From positions 3,658,001 through 3,722,000 of the forward strand of contig NZ_CP160205.1 in assembly GCF_041080815.1 (NCBI RefSeq): a stretch of DNA of 64,000 nt. Reading direction: 5' to 3'. The position numbers were made by a program, and so were the translations under genes. This DNA comes from Mucilaginibacter yixingensis (GTDB lineage: Bacteria > Bacteroidota > Bacteroidia > Sphingobacteriales > Sphingobacteriaceae). Shown here in pieces: positions 37,801-44,788 of the stretch; the first letter of the stretch is position 1, and each line of letters starts with the position of its first letter. Under the pieces are notes generated by a model. The model saw only the letters and a program-made list of their open reading frames with translations. It had not been told where the DNA came from and did no database searches.

Positions 37801-38015
37801 AGTTACTGCAAGTATCAGCCCTGCCCTATACTGATGAGCAAATGAACGCGACTGAATACCGCATTGACCTACCCAAGCGCAATGCCACGGTACTGTGTGT
37901 ATCGGCTAAAACACTGGGCGTAGGTTCCCATTCCTGCGGACCGATGCCACTGCCCAAGTATGAGCCGTTGCTGCATGAAGCAGACTTTGCATATACGATC
38001 AGTTTATCGAAGTAG
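34830..38015 (+). CDS. Secreted GH2 beta-galactosidase, LacZ-type
   Basis: 1061 residues with a signal peptide (1-18). It has the full LacZ five-domain layout: sugar-binding jelly roll, Ig-like domain, TIM barrel, second Ig-like domain and a C-terminal Bgal_small_N beta-sandwich (FRYLGRGPMENYPDRKTGSDV). The acid/base is Glu489 in SLGNECG and the nucleophile Glu571 in LCEFAHAM. Length matches E. coli LacZ. It would remove terminal beta-galactose in the periplasm. A strong terminator stands behind it. Confidence 0.94.
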   Translation: MRSIFTICSLLLALHSYALKPADTIPDKTLPPEIENPECIGIDKQPAHAVLMPYANLKEALAGNRLASSYCMSLNGKWKFHWASWPKYRPIDFYKPSYDVSGWAEIPVPSNWQIQGYGIPFYRNIGYTFQRDYPHVMSTPPTNYTAYKDRDPVGSYRRDFYVPQTWNGGRIFVRFDGVDAGFFLWINGQKVGYSVNSRNAAEFDITKYLQKGKNTIAAEVYQYTSGSYLEDQDQWRLSGIFRNVTLWRAPQQHIRDFFIRTDLDAHYKDATANISAKVINYDSETAGAAIAVACIYKDGQLIASQQTNVPALKAGEETNVSLQIPVKNPLKWTAETPNLYTTVITLQRGQKTIETISAKTGFRKIEIKGRLFLVNGVPIKLKGVNRHENWPEVGHAITEQQMIRDIEVIKQGNCNHVRTCHYSDDPRWYELCDEYGLYVLAEANLECHGLMNRFNDEPTIKAAIIDRNVANVESFKNHPSVIIWSLGNECGTGGSNFRAALQAVKNIDSSRPTHYEGFGIGAVNPADLDSRMYSPLIPNDYPGADAKRRALRPVAESATDTSLKKPFYLCEFAHAMFNSMGSLKEYNDLFDKYPSILGGAIWEFQDQGIWNRRDPKHPILAFGGGFGEFPNDHYFIHKGVVASDRSPKPHYAEMKRVFQWISTTPVDLTKGRFSVKNKYQFIDLSRFSGMWTISKNGVNIDSGRFEPGNVAPHSTQTISIAYRKTLLKPGAEYLLHISYRLKQNTLWAKAGYEIAAEQFELPVQHALPVAHNGGQLNYTDNDGTITVNGGGFSVVFDKQAGTLSSLKTNGHELLQTDGGPRLHLWRAPHQQDDLYAYKVWDSLGVTHLTWTAQMVQVKQPDNHTVSITTALKGTGQAGFVVNHTATYTIYGDGSIRVQNHVSSKDSDMVIARLGVRMLLDQGLENFRYLGRGPMENYPDRKTGSDVALYTSTVTNQLTPYEKPMECGNHEDVRWAALSNKALGTLKVAGDQLLQVSALPYTDEQMNATEYRIDLPKRNATVLCVSAKTLGVGSHSCGPMPLPKYEPLLHEADFAYTISLSK

Positions 38016-38021
38016 TGACCA

Positions 38022-38070
38022 CAAGCGTTGACGCTTGCAGTTATAATGCAGTCAAGCGTGGACGCTTGAC
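38022..38070. repeat. Two consecutive AAGCGT hairpins
   Basis: CAAGCGT-TG-ACGCTTG (38022-38037) and GTCAAGCGT-GG-ACGCTTGAC (38051-38070) are near-identical palindromes 13 bases apart. They look like copies of a short palindromic repeat unit directly behind the GH2 stop. Confidence 0.6.
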
Positions 38071-38080
38071 CGGGCGGGGG

Positions 38081-38124
38081 AAAAGAGAAGCCCGATCACA
38101 AAACTGTGATCGGGCTTCTCTTTT
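38081..38124. terminator. Strong bidirectional terminator with a 20-bp perfect stem
   Basis: The arms 38081-38100 and 38105-38124 are exact reverse complements (core GAAGCCCGATCACA) with a four-base loop. The A-rich and T-rich ends let it work for the GH2 gene and for the convergent GH28 gene. Confidence 0.93.
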
Positions 38125-38140
38125 ATCATTTAAATATTTT

Positions 38141-38320
38141 TGTCATTGCGAGGAACAGCGGGGACCGTGTAAGATGGGGTGACGAAGCAATCTCGTCGGA
38201 GGACTATAGCATGCGACGAGATTATTAATGAATCTAAATTTTTTAAAGGCATTAATGAGCTCCCTTCGGTCGGTTGTCTTCGTGCTCAGTCCCGTTCCCA
38301 CAATCCGGTTCGCAATGACA
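38141..38320. repeat. 180-base repeat bounded by TGTCATTGCG inverted ends
   Basis: TGTCATTGCG (38141-38150) and CGCAATGACA (38311-38320) are perfect inverted ends. Inside are ACGAAGCAATCTCGTCG and its reverse-complement-like CGACGAGATT. A related half element, TCCTTGCAATGACA, lies at 55926-55939. Similar GTCATTGCGAGG...GAAGCAATC repeats are known from several bacterial genomes. No ORF inside. Confidence 0.65.
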
Positions 38321-38342
38321 TAGTTTTTAAAACTTACTGCTA

Positions 38343-39875
38343 TTATTTCAGCACAACAATCGCCTTATCATCCCCCACCGGTAATTTCAGGTTAGATTTA
38401 CTAAAATCTTTTACATCCTTCAACGCCACAGCAGGTAAAGTTTTAGCCTGCGGGATCACTACATTATCCAGCCTCAATCCTTTCACATCATCAAACACCA
38501 TTGCCGTGCGCAGATCAGGCTTTTGATAGCTGAAGTTTACGTTTTTAAAGGTGATGTTTTCTGCATGCCTTACATACATAGCCCATGCTGGCAACTCGCC
38601 AAACATAGAAAACTCCGGGTACTCGGGCGTTTTCTCGGGGATGGTGTGCAGCGAATCCAGGCTTACGGTTTTGATACGGGTATCATAACCGCCTGCATAC
38701 ACCACGTTAATATTTTCCAGGGTTACATCGCGCACCGGATGATCTGCCAGCCCGGCAATTACGCAGGGAAATATGTGGTGATCGCCGGGAACAAGGGGAC
38801 CTTCCATTGGGTAACCTTTATCGGGTTTGTCTTTGGGGATCTGCACGTTTACATTACCAATGTAAATGTTCTTCATGCTGCTGCTCACGGTGTCGCGGTT
38901 ACGGTGCCCTACTCTGATAAAGATGGCGTTGCCGGTGTTGCGTGCGTTGATATTGCGAATATCGATGTTCTCCATAAAACCGCCGTCAACCGTTTCAATG
39001 GCAATGGCCGAGCGATAGGTGTCATAAATCTCCACGTTCTTGATCGTCACGTTTTTAAATCCGCCGCGAGATGCCGTACCAAACTTAATGGCGCTGGCGC
39101 TGGAGCGCACCTTACAATCGGCAATATAGATCTGGTCGCAATAGTGATTGCGGTCTTCAGATTTGATGCAGATACCATCGTCATCAGCATTAAAAAAACT
39201 ATTGGTAACGCGTACGTTCTTACAGTCTACAATATCAATACCATCGTTGTTCCAATAGATGTTGCTTTCTACGTTGATGCTGTCTACCACCAGGTCTTCG
39301 CAAAATTTGTAATCCTGCACCCAATCTATCCCGTTCTTGATAGAGATGCCTTTGATTTTCACCCCGTGGCAATCGGTAAAAGCAATCAACTTAGGGCGAT
39401 TACGCTCCTCCGGCTGCTTCTGGTGCCAGGGGTTATAGATTTGCCAGGTAGCATCCTGCATCTCGCCATTTTTAAGCATGCGGAACAGATCGGCCAGCAG
39501 GCGCTTGCCCTGACCGTCAATAGTGCCCTGACCGGTTATGGCGATATCTTTTTGTCCGTTAGCGCTGATGAGCGGAATGGCGTTCCCCATGCTATAGTCT
39601 TTACGTATAGGACTGCCCAGCAACACAGCGCCTTTGCTCAGGTAAAGATTTACGCCCGATTTTACTACTATGGGCGCCGTCATAAAACTGCCGGCTGGTA
39701 CAACCACAGTGCCGCCACCGTGCGTGCTGGCATCGTCTATGGCTTTTTGGATGGCCTGGGTATTATTGATTTTTCCGCCTGATTGGGCGCCGTAAGCGGT
39801 AATATCATAAGTTTTAGACTGCGCCACAGCCAAAACCGGCAAGCACAGCATGAGGCAGGTACTTAAAAATTTCAT
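38343..39875 (-). CDS. Secreted GH28 polygalacturonase-type hydrolase, third copy
   Basis: About 510 residues from the ATG at 39873-39875, which places a clean signal peptide (MKFLSTCLMLCLPVLAVAQ) at the N-terminus; an upstream non-ATG extension is rejected. Beta-helix with WNNDGIDIVDC and DDDGICIKSED carrying the catalytic acids and SASAIKFGTA in place of GHG. It is closely related to the GH28 at 33085-34614, so a duplication is likely. It is a single gene with a LacI-type palindrome 129 bases upstream. Confidence 0.93.
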   Translation of the reverse strand: MKFLSTCLMLCLPVLAVAQSKTYDITAYGAQSGGKINNTQAIQKAIDDASTHGGGTVVVPAGSFMTAPIVVKSGVNLYLSKGAVLLGSPIRKDYSMGNAIPLISANGQKDIAITGQGTIDGQGKRLLADLFRMLKNGEMQDATWQIYNPWHQKQPEERNRPKLIAFTDCHGVKIKGISIKNGIDWVQDYKFCEDLVVDSINVESNIYWNNDGIDIVDCKNVRVTNSFFNADDDGICIKSEDRNHYCDQIYIADCKVRSSASAIKFGTASRGGFKNVTIKNVEIYDTYRSAIAIETVDGGFMENIDIRNINARNTGNAIFIRVGHRNRDTVSSSMKNIYIGNVNVQIPKDKPDKGYPMEGPLVPGDHHIFPCVIAGLADHPVRDVTLENINVVYAGGYDTRIKTVSLDSLHTIPEKTPEYPEFSMFGELPAWAMYVRHAENITFKNVNFSYQKPDLRTAMVFDDVKGLRLDNVVIPQAKTLPAVALKDVKDFSKSNLKLPVGDDKAIVVLK

Positions 39876-40003
39876 AGCCTGAAAAGGGTTTATAATAGGT
39901 TTTGTAAAATTGATTGCGATGACCGCAGCGAGATACCGCGCCATTAACAATCTAAATTGAGTGTTTTTAGCTGATTCATAGCAATATTTTACCTTAAATA
40001 TTT

Positions 40004-40019
40004 ACGTAACCGATTACGT
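40004..40019. promoter_or_regulatory. Candidate LacI-family operator upstream of the third GH28
   Basis: ACGTAACCGATTACGT has perfect 6-base arms (ACGTAA/TTACGT) and a central CG. It matches the site at 25285-25300 in the form ACGTAAnCGnTTA. Position and similarity suggest the same LacI protein binds both. Confidence 0.55.
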
Positions 40020-40137
40020 TGTTTAGCATCTCCTTCTACATCAAAACCCAAAACAAACAAGCATTGAAAACCACTATTAATCTCGTTAAGTTATTTAGAG
40101 ACAGCAGTTTTTGCTTATTACACCAGTCTAATTGGGG

Positions 40138-40169
40138 CAATCCTTAAAAGAGCTGCATCAATCCTTAAA
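40138..40169 (+). promoter_or_regulatory. CAATCCTTAAA direct repeat, 21-bp period, before the cysteine-rich cluster
   Basis: CAATCCTTAAA occurs at 40138-40148 and again at 40159-40169, exactly two helical turns apart, 64 bases before the first gene of the cluster. Spaced direct repeats are typical for LytTR-domain regulators, and a stand-alone LytTR gene lies at the far end (46436-46756). AATCCTTA recurs twice before the TlpA gene (44748-44757, 44777-44784). Confidence 0.4.
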
Positions 40170-40232
40170 GTAGCCCTCAAAGGTGTTAAACTCTGCCTGT
40201 TGCAAGGTACTTTCGAAATAAAAAAGTATCGT

Positions 40233-40718
40233 ATGGGCATCCGTATCTGTATCGCTTTATTGTGTTTCGTTTTTATATGTCCTTTCTATGGGTTCTCTCA
40301 AAAAAAGGCGCTTCCCCCTCTTCACCTGACCAATTTGGAAGGAAAACCTTTTACTGAGAACAACCTCCAAAAAAACAAAAAACTGCTTGTCATTTATTTT
40401 GGCCCCGACTGCATGGCGTGTAATTATTATACAATTGACCTGATGCGGTATATAAAAGAGTTAGCTAATGTGCAGATTTTGATGGTCAGCTTTGCCAGGC
40501 TTCCTGCTTTGAAGGCCTTTTATAATGATCTCCAGCTGGTAAAATATAAAAACATCACTATTACCAACGAGGCCAAACCTTATCCTCTATCCAAATTCTA
40601 TGAAGTTAAAACAACCCCATTTACAGCCGTCTACAACAAAAGGCATCAATTGGTAACAGTTTTTAATAAACGCACCAAGTTAGATGTCTTGCTGAAGGCC
40701 CTCAACAAACCGCTATAA
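40233..40718 (+). CDS. Secreted thioredoxin-fold protein with a CxxC site
   Basis: 161 residues from the ATG at 40233; an upstream TTG start would spoil the signal peptide (MGIRICIALLCFVFICPFYGFSQ). The mature part is a redoxin/TlpA-like fold: LTNLEGKPFTENNLQKNKKLLVIYFGPDCMACNYY, with the CMAC active site after the first strand, and a conserved cis-proline-like TTPF segment later. It should act on disulfides outside the cytoplasm. It is the first gene of the plus-strand cluster that encodes three secreted six-cysteine proteins, which are plausible substrates. Confidence 0.8.
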   Translation: MGIRICIALLCFVFICPFYGFSQKKALPPLHLTNLEGKPFTENNLQKNKKLLVIYFGPDCMACNYYTIDLMRYIKELANVQILMVSFARLPALKAFYNDLQLVKYKNITITNEAKPYPLSKFYEVKTTPFTAVYNKRHQLVTVFNKRTKLDVLLKALNKPL

Positions 40719-40884
40719 ACCTCTCTTATTGTGCTTGCACGAGTATTTATAAACCACATATCTATTTTTTGAATTATGAAAATCAATGCTATTTCACCAC
40801 CCAGAGATGTTGGCCTGAACGCATAAATAAGTTCAAAGGCAATATCAAAACACATTAAAAATTTAAAACCTTACTAACCTAATC

Positions 40885-41421
40885 ATGAAAAGTAAAAATT
40901 TCATCTATTTAATTCTCTTCTCTGCAGTTTCATTTGGAGCGTGTAAGAAGGCTATCACCCCAATTAACGGCGCCGTATCGGCAAAAGACTCTGTTCAACT
41001 AGTTGATCAACTAAAAGCTTCGGCAACGTTTAACAGATTCATGTCATACAACGAACGCTTTAAAAGCGAATCGATTGCTGACAAATTTAACATGTCGGCG
41101 CAGACCCGAAAAAACCTGGTGGTTTTGATTAATAAAAATGAAAAAGAAACGAGCATTAAACAACTCGCTGACGAATTTAAAAAAGCAGGGGTAGATAATG
41201 CGCAAGATTTTATCACGCTGAATATTAACAGAAAACGCTTCTATGATCAACTTGTTAATGAGTTTCCAGAGCTGCGCAAAATCAATTCAATAAACAAAGT
41301 GAGGCTTTTCAAAGCGGCTTACTACACCAATCCCAAACATAGAAAACTTGATTATAGGAGGCTTTCTATTCAGAGAGCATTAGTTCAATTACAACGTTCT
41401 CAGAAACAAGCAATAAACTAA
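40885..41421 (+). CDS. Lipoprotein of unknown function
   Basis: 178 residues with a lipobox (SFGAC, Cys20), so it is membrane-anchored. The remaining sequence is charged, mostly helical and basic at the C-terminus (LDYRRLSIQRALVQLQRSQKQ). No other cysteine follows the lipobox and no domain is recognised. Its stop is six bases before the start of the first six-cysteine gene, which places it firmly in the same operon. Confidence 0.75.
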   Translation: MKSKNFIYLILFSAVSFGACKKAITPINGAVSAKDSVQLVDQLKASATFNRFMSYNERFKSESIADKFNMSAQTRKNLVVLINKNEKETSIKQLADEFKKAGVDNAQDFITLNINRKRFYDQLVNEFPELRKINSINKVRLFKAAYYTNPKHRKLDYRRLSIQRALVQLQRSQKQAIN

Positions 41422-41427
41422 ATTGAG

Positions 41428-41844
41428 ATGAAAAAAACTGGAGCCTTATTGTTGCTGATGTTTATTGCAACCTTACGTTCTTTTTCACAAACACCACCAC
41501 CACCTCCTCCATCACAAGAATTATTAGACTGGCAAAAATGCACAAGCGATTGTTTTTGGAAAATGCTGGTGGATGAGGCAGGAGCCTATGATGCTGCAGA
41601 TGCAGCGAGTATAGAATGCTTAAATGCTGAGATGGATGGATTAATGTCACTGCCTGGCCCTTATGATGAATACGGCGAAAGTGTACCATTGTCAAACGAG
41701 GACCTGAAAAAATACAATGATATTATTAAAGCTTATATGGATTGTCAAGCGGCTGTTGCCGCAACTTTACAGGCTGCACTTGTTCCGTTTCAGGAAGCTG
41801 AAGAGTTATGCATACAAAATTGTGGCTCAAAACCTGCCAGTTAA
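41428..41844 (+). CDS. Secreted six-cysteine protein, paralogue 1 (CX3C pairs)
   Basis: 138 residues with a signal peptide (1-21, ending SFSQ), a proline run, then a helical body with cysteines at 38, 42, 64, 106, 128 and 132. The outer two pairs are CX3C, the spacing used to staple helical hairpins by disulfides. The middle SLPGPYDEYGESVPLSNEDL forms a loop between helices. About four fifths identical to paralogue 2. No domain is recognised. A thioredoxin-like gene upstream and a TlpA-like gene downstream fit an oxidatively folded product. Confidence 0.8.
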   Translation: MKKTGALLLLMFIATLRSFSQTPPPPPPSQELLDWQKCTSDCFWKMLVDEAGAYDAADAASIECLNAEMDGLMSLPGPYDEYGESVPLSNEDLKKYNDIIKAYMDCQAAVAATLQAALVPFQEAEELCIQNCGSKPAS

Positions 41845-42007
41845 AGCATTTAATAAAACAAATGCTAACATTTTAGATCAGTGGAGCTTAATTGTTTTTA
41901 TCAAATAAATTGAAACGATAGAAAAATGCAGTTCACTTATTATACGAATGATGATAAGCACTTGCTTCTATTATAACGCTCCCAAACAAAAGTTAAACTA
42001 AACCGAA

Positions 42008-42412
42008 ATGAAAAAAGTTGGAATTTTATTGTCGCTGATTTTTATCGCAACCTTACGTTCTTTTTCACAAACACAACCCTCACAAGCACTATTAGACTGG
42101 CAAAAATGCACAGGCGACTGCTTTTGGAAAATGCTCGAAGATGAATCTAGTGCCTATGATACTGCAGACGCAGCGAGTATGGAATGCTTAAATACTGAAA
42201 TGGAGGGATTAATGTCGTTGCCGGGTCCTTATGATGAGAACGGCGAAAGCGTACCATTGTCAAATGATGACTTGAAAAAATACAGTGATATTATTAAAGC
42301 TTACATGGATTGTCAAACGGCTGTTTCCGCAGCTTTACAAGCAGCTTTGATTCCGTTTCAGCAAGCTGAACAGCTGTGTGAACAAAATTGTGGTACAAAA
42401 CCAGCCAGTTAA
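42008..42412 (+). CDS. Secreted six-cysteine protein, paralogue 2 (CX3C pairs)
   Basis: 134 residues, with the same signal peptide pattern (FIATLRSFSQ) and cysteines at 34, 38, 60, 102, 124 and 128. The linker after the signal peptide is shorter and less proline-rich than in paralogue 1. The upstream leader (AACTAAACCGAAATG) is also found before paralogue 3, so the duplication unit of about 540-580 bases includes non-coding sequence. Function unknown; likely disulfide-stabilised and exported. Confidence 0.8.
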   Translation: MKKVGILLSLIFIATLRSFSQTQPSQALLDWQKCTGDCFWKMLEDESSAYDTADAASMECLNTEMEGLMSLPGPYDENGESVPLSNDDLKKYSDIIKAYMDCQTAVSAALQAALIPFQQAEQLCEQNCGTKPAS

Positions 42413-42547
42413 CCCAAACAAGTTGAAGCATTAGAAAAATGTAGCTCGACTATTGTTATACCAATGATGATGAACTGTCGCATTTCATTGTTCATCATCA
42501 TTATTTCAATTACAACGCCCCCCAAACAAACCTTAAACTAAACCGAA

Positions 42548-42934
42548 ATGAAAAAAAGTGGAACCTTATTGCTGTTGATTTTTGTCACAACCTTACCTTC
42601 CTTTTCACAAACACAACCTCCGCCACCATCGGCAGCACTATTAGCCTGGCAAGACTGTGTAAATGATTGCACTTTTAAAATGATGCAAGATGAAGAATCT
42701 GCCTTTGATATTGCGGATGCAGCAAGTATGGAATGCTGGGCTACAGAGATAGGTGCATTATTGGATCTTGCTGGCACTGAAAGTGCACAACCGGCAATAG
42801 AATACGCGAAAATTGTCGACGTTTATGACGCTTGTGAAGCGTCTGTCACTGCAACTTTACAAGCAGCTCTGGCTCCGTTTCAGGAAGCCGAAGCGCAGTG
42901 TATCCTCAATTGCGGTACAAAACCCACTAGTTAA
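42548..42934 (+). CDS. Secreted six-cysteine protein, paralogue 3 (CX3C pairs)
   Basis: 128 residues with a signal peptide ending SFSQ and cysteines at 37, 41, 63, 96, 118 and 122. All six cysteines and the C-terminal ATLQAALAPFQEAE...CILNCGTKP block are kept, but the central loop is shorter and different (LAGTESAQPAIEYAK). This is the most diverged member, so the family has begun to diversify around a fixed cysteine frame. It starts 136 bases behind paralogue 2. Confidence 0.8.
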   Translation: MKKSGTLLLLIFVTTLPSFSQTQPPPPSAALLAWQDCVNDCTFKMMQDEESAFDIADAASMECWATEIGALLDLAGTESAQPAIEYAKIVDVYDACEASVTATLQAALAPFQEAEAQCILNCGTKPTS

Positions 42935-42980
42935 ACTATAGCCTATATAAACTCTATTTTTAAAATCAACGGGGATTTAG

Positions 42981-44720
42981 ATGTTTTTAACAAACAAATT
43001 GGAGCGATGGAGAGGCATAACTAAATTATTGTTCATACTATTCATGATAAACAATTTCATTTTACTGTTCATCATGAATGGGTTTGAATCTGTTCATCAC
43101 TATTATGATGGCCAACTTATTGCCAGCCTAGTCAATGGTCTAATTGCCGTAGCTTTTATCTTAACCATCAAACTCTCTAAAATTAAGCTTGATATTTCGT
43201 TGTCCTATAAAGTTCTCTTTGTTTTTCTTTCTGTAATACTTCTAGTCTTCAATTGTCTAATAACATCCTCATTAAATCAAAACTGGCTTTTCTTTCTAAA
43301 CATTGTTTTACAATTGATAAATCTGACATTTTTTTTGTCGGCAAATGCTCTTTCCTGTTTTAGCAACAGGTTTTTCATACATACAGCAATAGGTTACTGG
43401 CTGTTACTTGTCATCCTGATAATAACCTATCAAAAATCAGATTGGGTTAAATATTCGTTTGATAACGTTGTTATTCTATCCAATTATTTAACTTTTATTG
43501 CCGCATGCGTTTTCAGTTTAAATTACTCCGACAAATATTTACCAAAGTGGGTAGTTTTATTGTTATGGGGGATAAATGTGCTTTTATGTATATCTGTAGG
43601 GGCCAGGGCATCGATAGTTGCTTTGATCTTCATGCCGGCTGCGATGTTTTTAGCCACCGAAAAAAGGAAAACAGTTAAGCTAAGCGTCGCCTTTATTTCA
43701 CTTTGCGGGCTAATCTGCATAGTATCATTGTTTAAAACAAACTCATCATTAGGCCGGCTGTTTATCTTAAAAAACACCGGCAATATTATACGGCAACATG
43801 CTTTAAAAGGCGTGGGACTAAATCGCTTCCCTGGATTTTACAACCTTGAACAAGCAGCTTATTTTAGGAGCGGACAAGGCACTTACACTCAAAAATATCT
43901 TGCAGATACCGTTTACACCAGCAATAATGAATTTCTTCAGCTCACGGCCGAAACCGGTGTTATAGCTATGATAATTAGCGTTTTCTTTTTTACTATCGCT
44001 TATCAGGAAATCAGGACAAACAATAACGGAATATCCACAAGCCGGCTTATTTGGTATATAGCAGTGCTCGTATTATCATTGAGCTCTTATCCCCTGCGGA
44101 ATTTCATGTTCGGCAATGCTTTATTAACGTTTTGGGTATTAGAACATAACCCCAGGAAAATCACACTTAAAGCCGTCACTTCCGGGGTATATGTATATGC
44201 AACAGCCGTATTATTAGTTGCATTATTATCTGTTCAACTTGCTCAGTTAGCTGTTAGAAGTGAGTGGAAACGCGTAGATGACAATGAAGAAATAGGAGAT
44301 GACATTTTTAGAAAGTATAACGCTATCTACTCAAAAATATATTATGATGAGACATTCCTTTTACAATACTTTCATCTGGCAAAACTGGATTCTGACGAGG
44401 GAAAACCCGGTGAACTTATTAATAAGCTGATCTCGAACAAGTATTCTATCACCTATCTGATTTACCGCGCAGAAGTTGAGGCATCACATAAACTGAATCG
44501 AGAGGCAATAAATACACTGCATGATGCTATTAATATATCTCCTTATAAATTTATTCCCCGTTATGCGCTTGTCAAACTATTAATTAGTAACCATGATCTT
44601 CCAGCGGCCCAAAAAGAGGCTCAAATAGTTTTAAACTTACCCGTAAAAGTTCCCAGCGCAAGAGTAGATACTATAAAAGATCACTGTAGAAGGATTTTAA
44701 ATAGTCGGCTTTCGCCTTAA
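42981..44720 (+). CDS. O-antigen ligase-like (Wzy_C) membrane protein with C-terminal helical repeats
   Basis: 579 residues with about eleven membrane spans and a large soluble C-terminus. The long outer loop has the Wzy/WaaL pattern: RHALKGVGLNRFPGFY, then TVYTSNNEFLQLTAETGVIAM. After the last span (about 395-415) a TPR-like helical region follows (REAINTLHDAINISPYKFIPRYALVKLL). Relatives ligate O-antigen or, as PglL-type enzymes, transfer glycans to secreted proteins. No other lipopolysaccharide gene is nearby and it lies 46 bases behind paralogue 3, so transfer of a glycan to the small proteins is conceivable but unproven. Confidence 0.82.
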   Translation: MFLTNKLERWRGITKLLFILFMINNFILLFIMNGFESVHHYYDGQLIASLVNGLIAVAFILTIKLSKIKLDISLSYKVLFVFLSVILLVFNCLITSSLNQNWLFFLNIVLQLINLTFFLSANALSCFSNRFFIHTAIGYWLLLVILIITYQKSDWVKYSFDNVVILSNYLTFIAACVFSLNYSDKYLPKWVVLLLWGINVLLCISVGARASIVALIFMPAAMFLATEKRKTVKLSVAFISLCGLICIVSLFKTNSSLGRLFILKNTGNIIRQHALKGVGLNRFPGFYNLEQAAYFRSGQGTYTQKYLADTVYTSNNEFLQLTAETGVIAMIISVFFFTIAYQEIRTNNNGISTSRLIWYIAVLVLSLSSYPLRNFMFGNALLTFWVLEHNPRKITLKAVTSGVYVYATAVLLVALLSVQLAQLAVRSEWKRVDDNEEIGDDIFRKYNAIYSKIYYDETFLLQYFHLAKLDSDEGKPGELINKLISNKYSITYLIYRAEVEASHKLNREAINTLHDAINISPYKFIPRYALVKLLISNHDLPAAQKEAQIVLNLPVKVPSARVDTIKDHCRRILNSRLSP

Positions 44721-44788
44721 TACAGTGCGGCATTCTGGTTTGCAAATAATCCTTAAATTAACAGCACCAATTACTTAATCCTTATCTT

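Larger units (their letters stand above)
38016..38342. other. 327-base intergenic region
   Basis: No gene. It is filled from left to right by two small hairpins, a perfect 20-bp terminator and a TGTCATTGCG-bounded repeat, all annotated separately. It lies between the convergent GH2 and GH28 genes. Confidence 0.7.
39876..40232. other. 357-base divergent intergenic region
   Basis: It separates the GH28 gene (minus) from the plus-strand thioredoxin/cysteine-rich cluster. It holds a LacI-type palindrome (40004-40019) and an 11-base direct repeat (40138-40169), and should contain both promoters. No ORF of its own. Confidence 0.65.

Noticed and set aside
38022..38070. The AAGCGT hairpins as a CRISPR fragment
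   Set aside because: Only two short palindromes with a 13-base gap and no cas genes; they are plain hairpins.
38523..39782. A 419-codon open frame on the plus strand
   Set aside because: It lies fully antisense to the GH28 gene, which has a signal peptide and catalytic motifs. The antisense product has no recognisable domain, so the frame is a by-product of the GH28 codon use.
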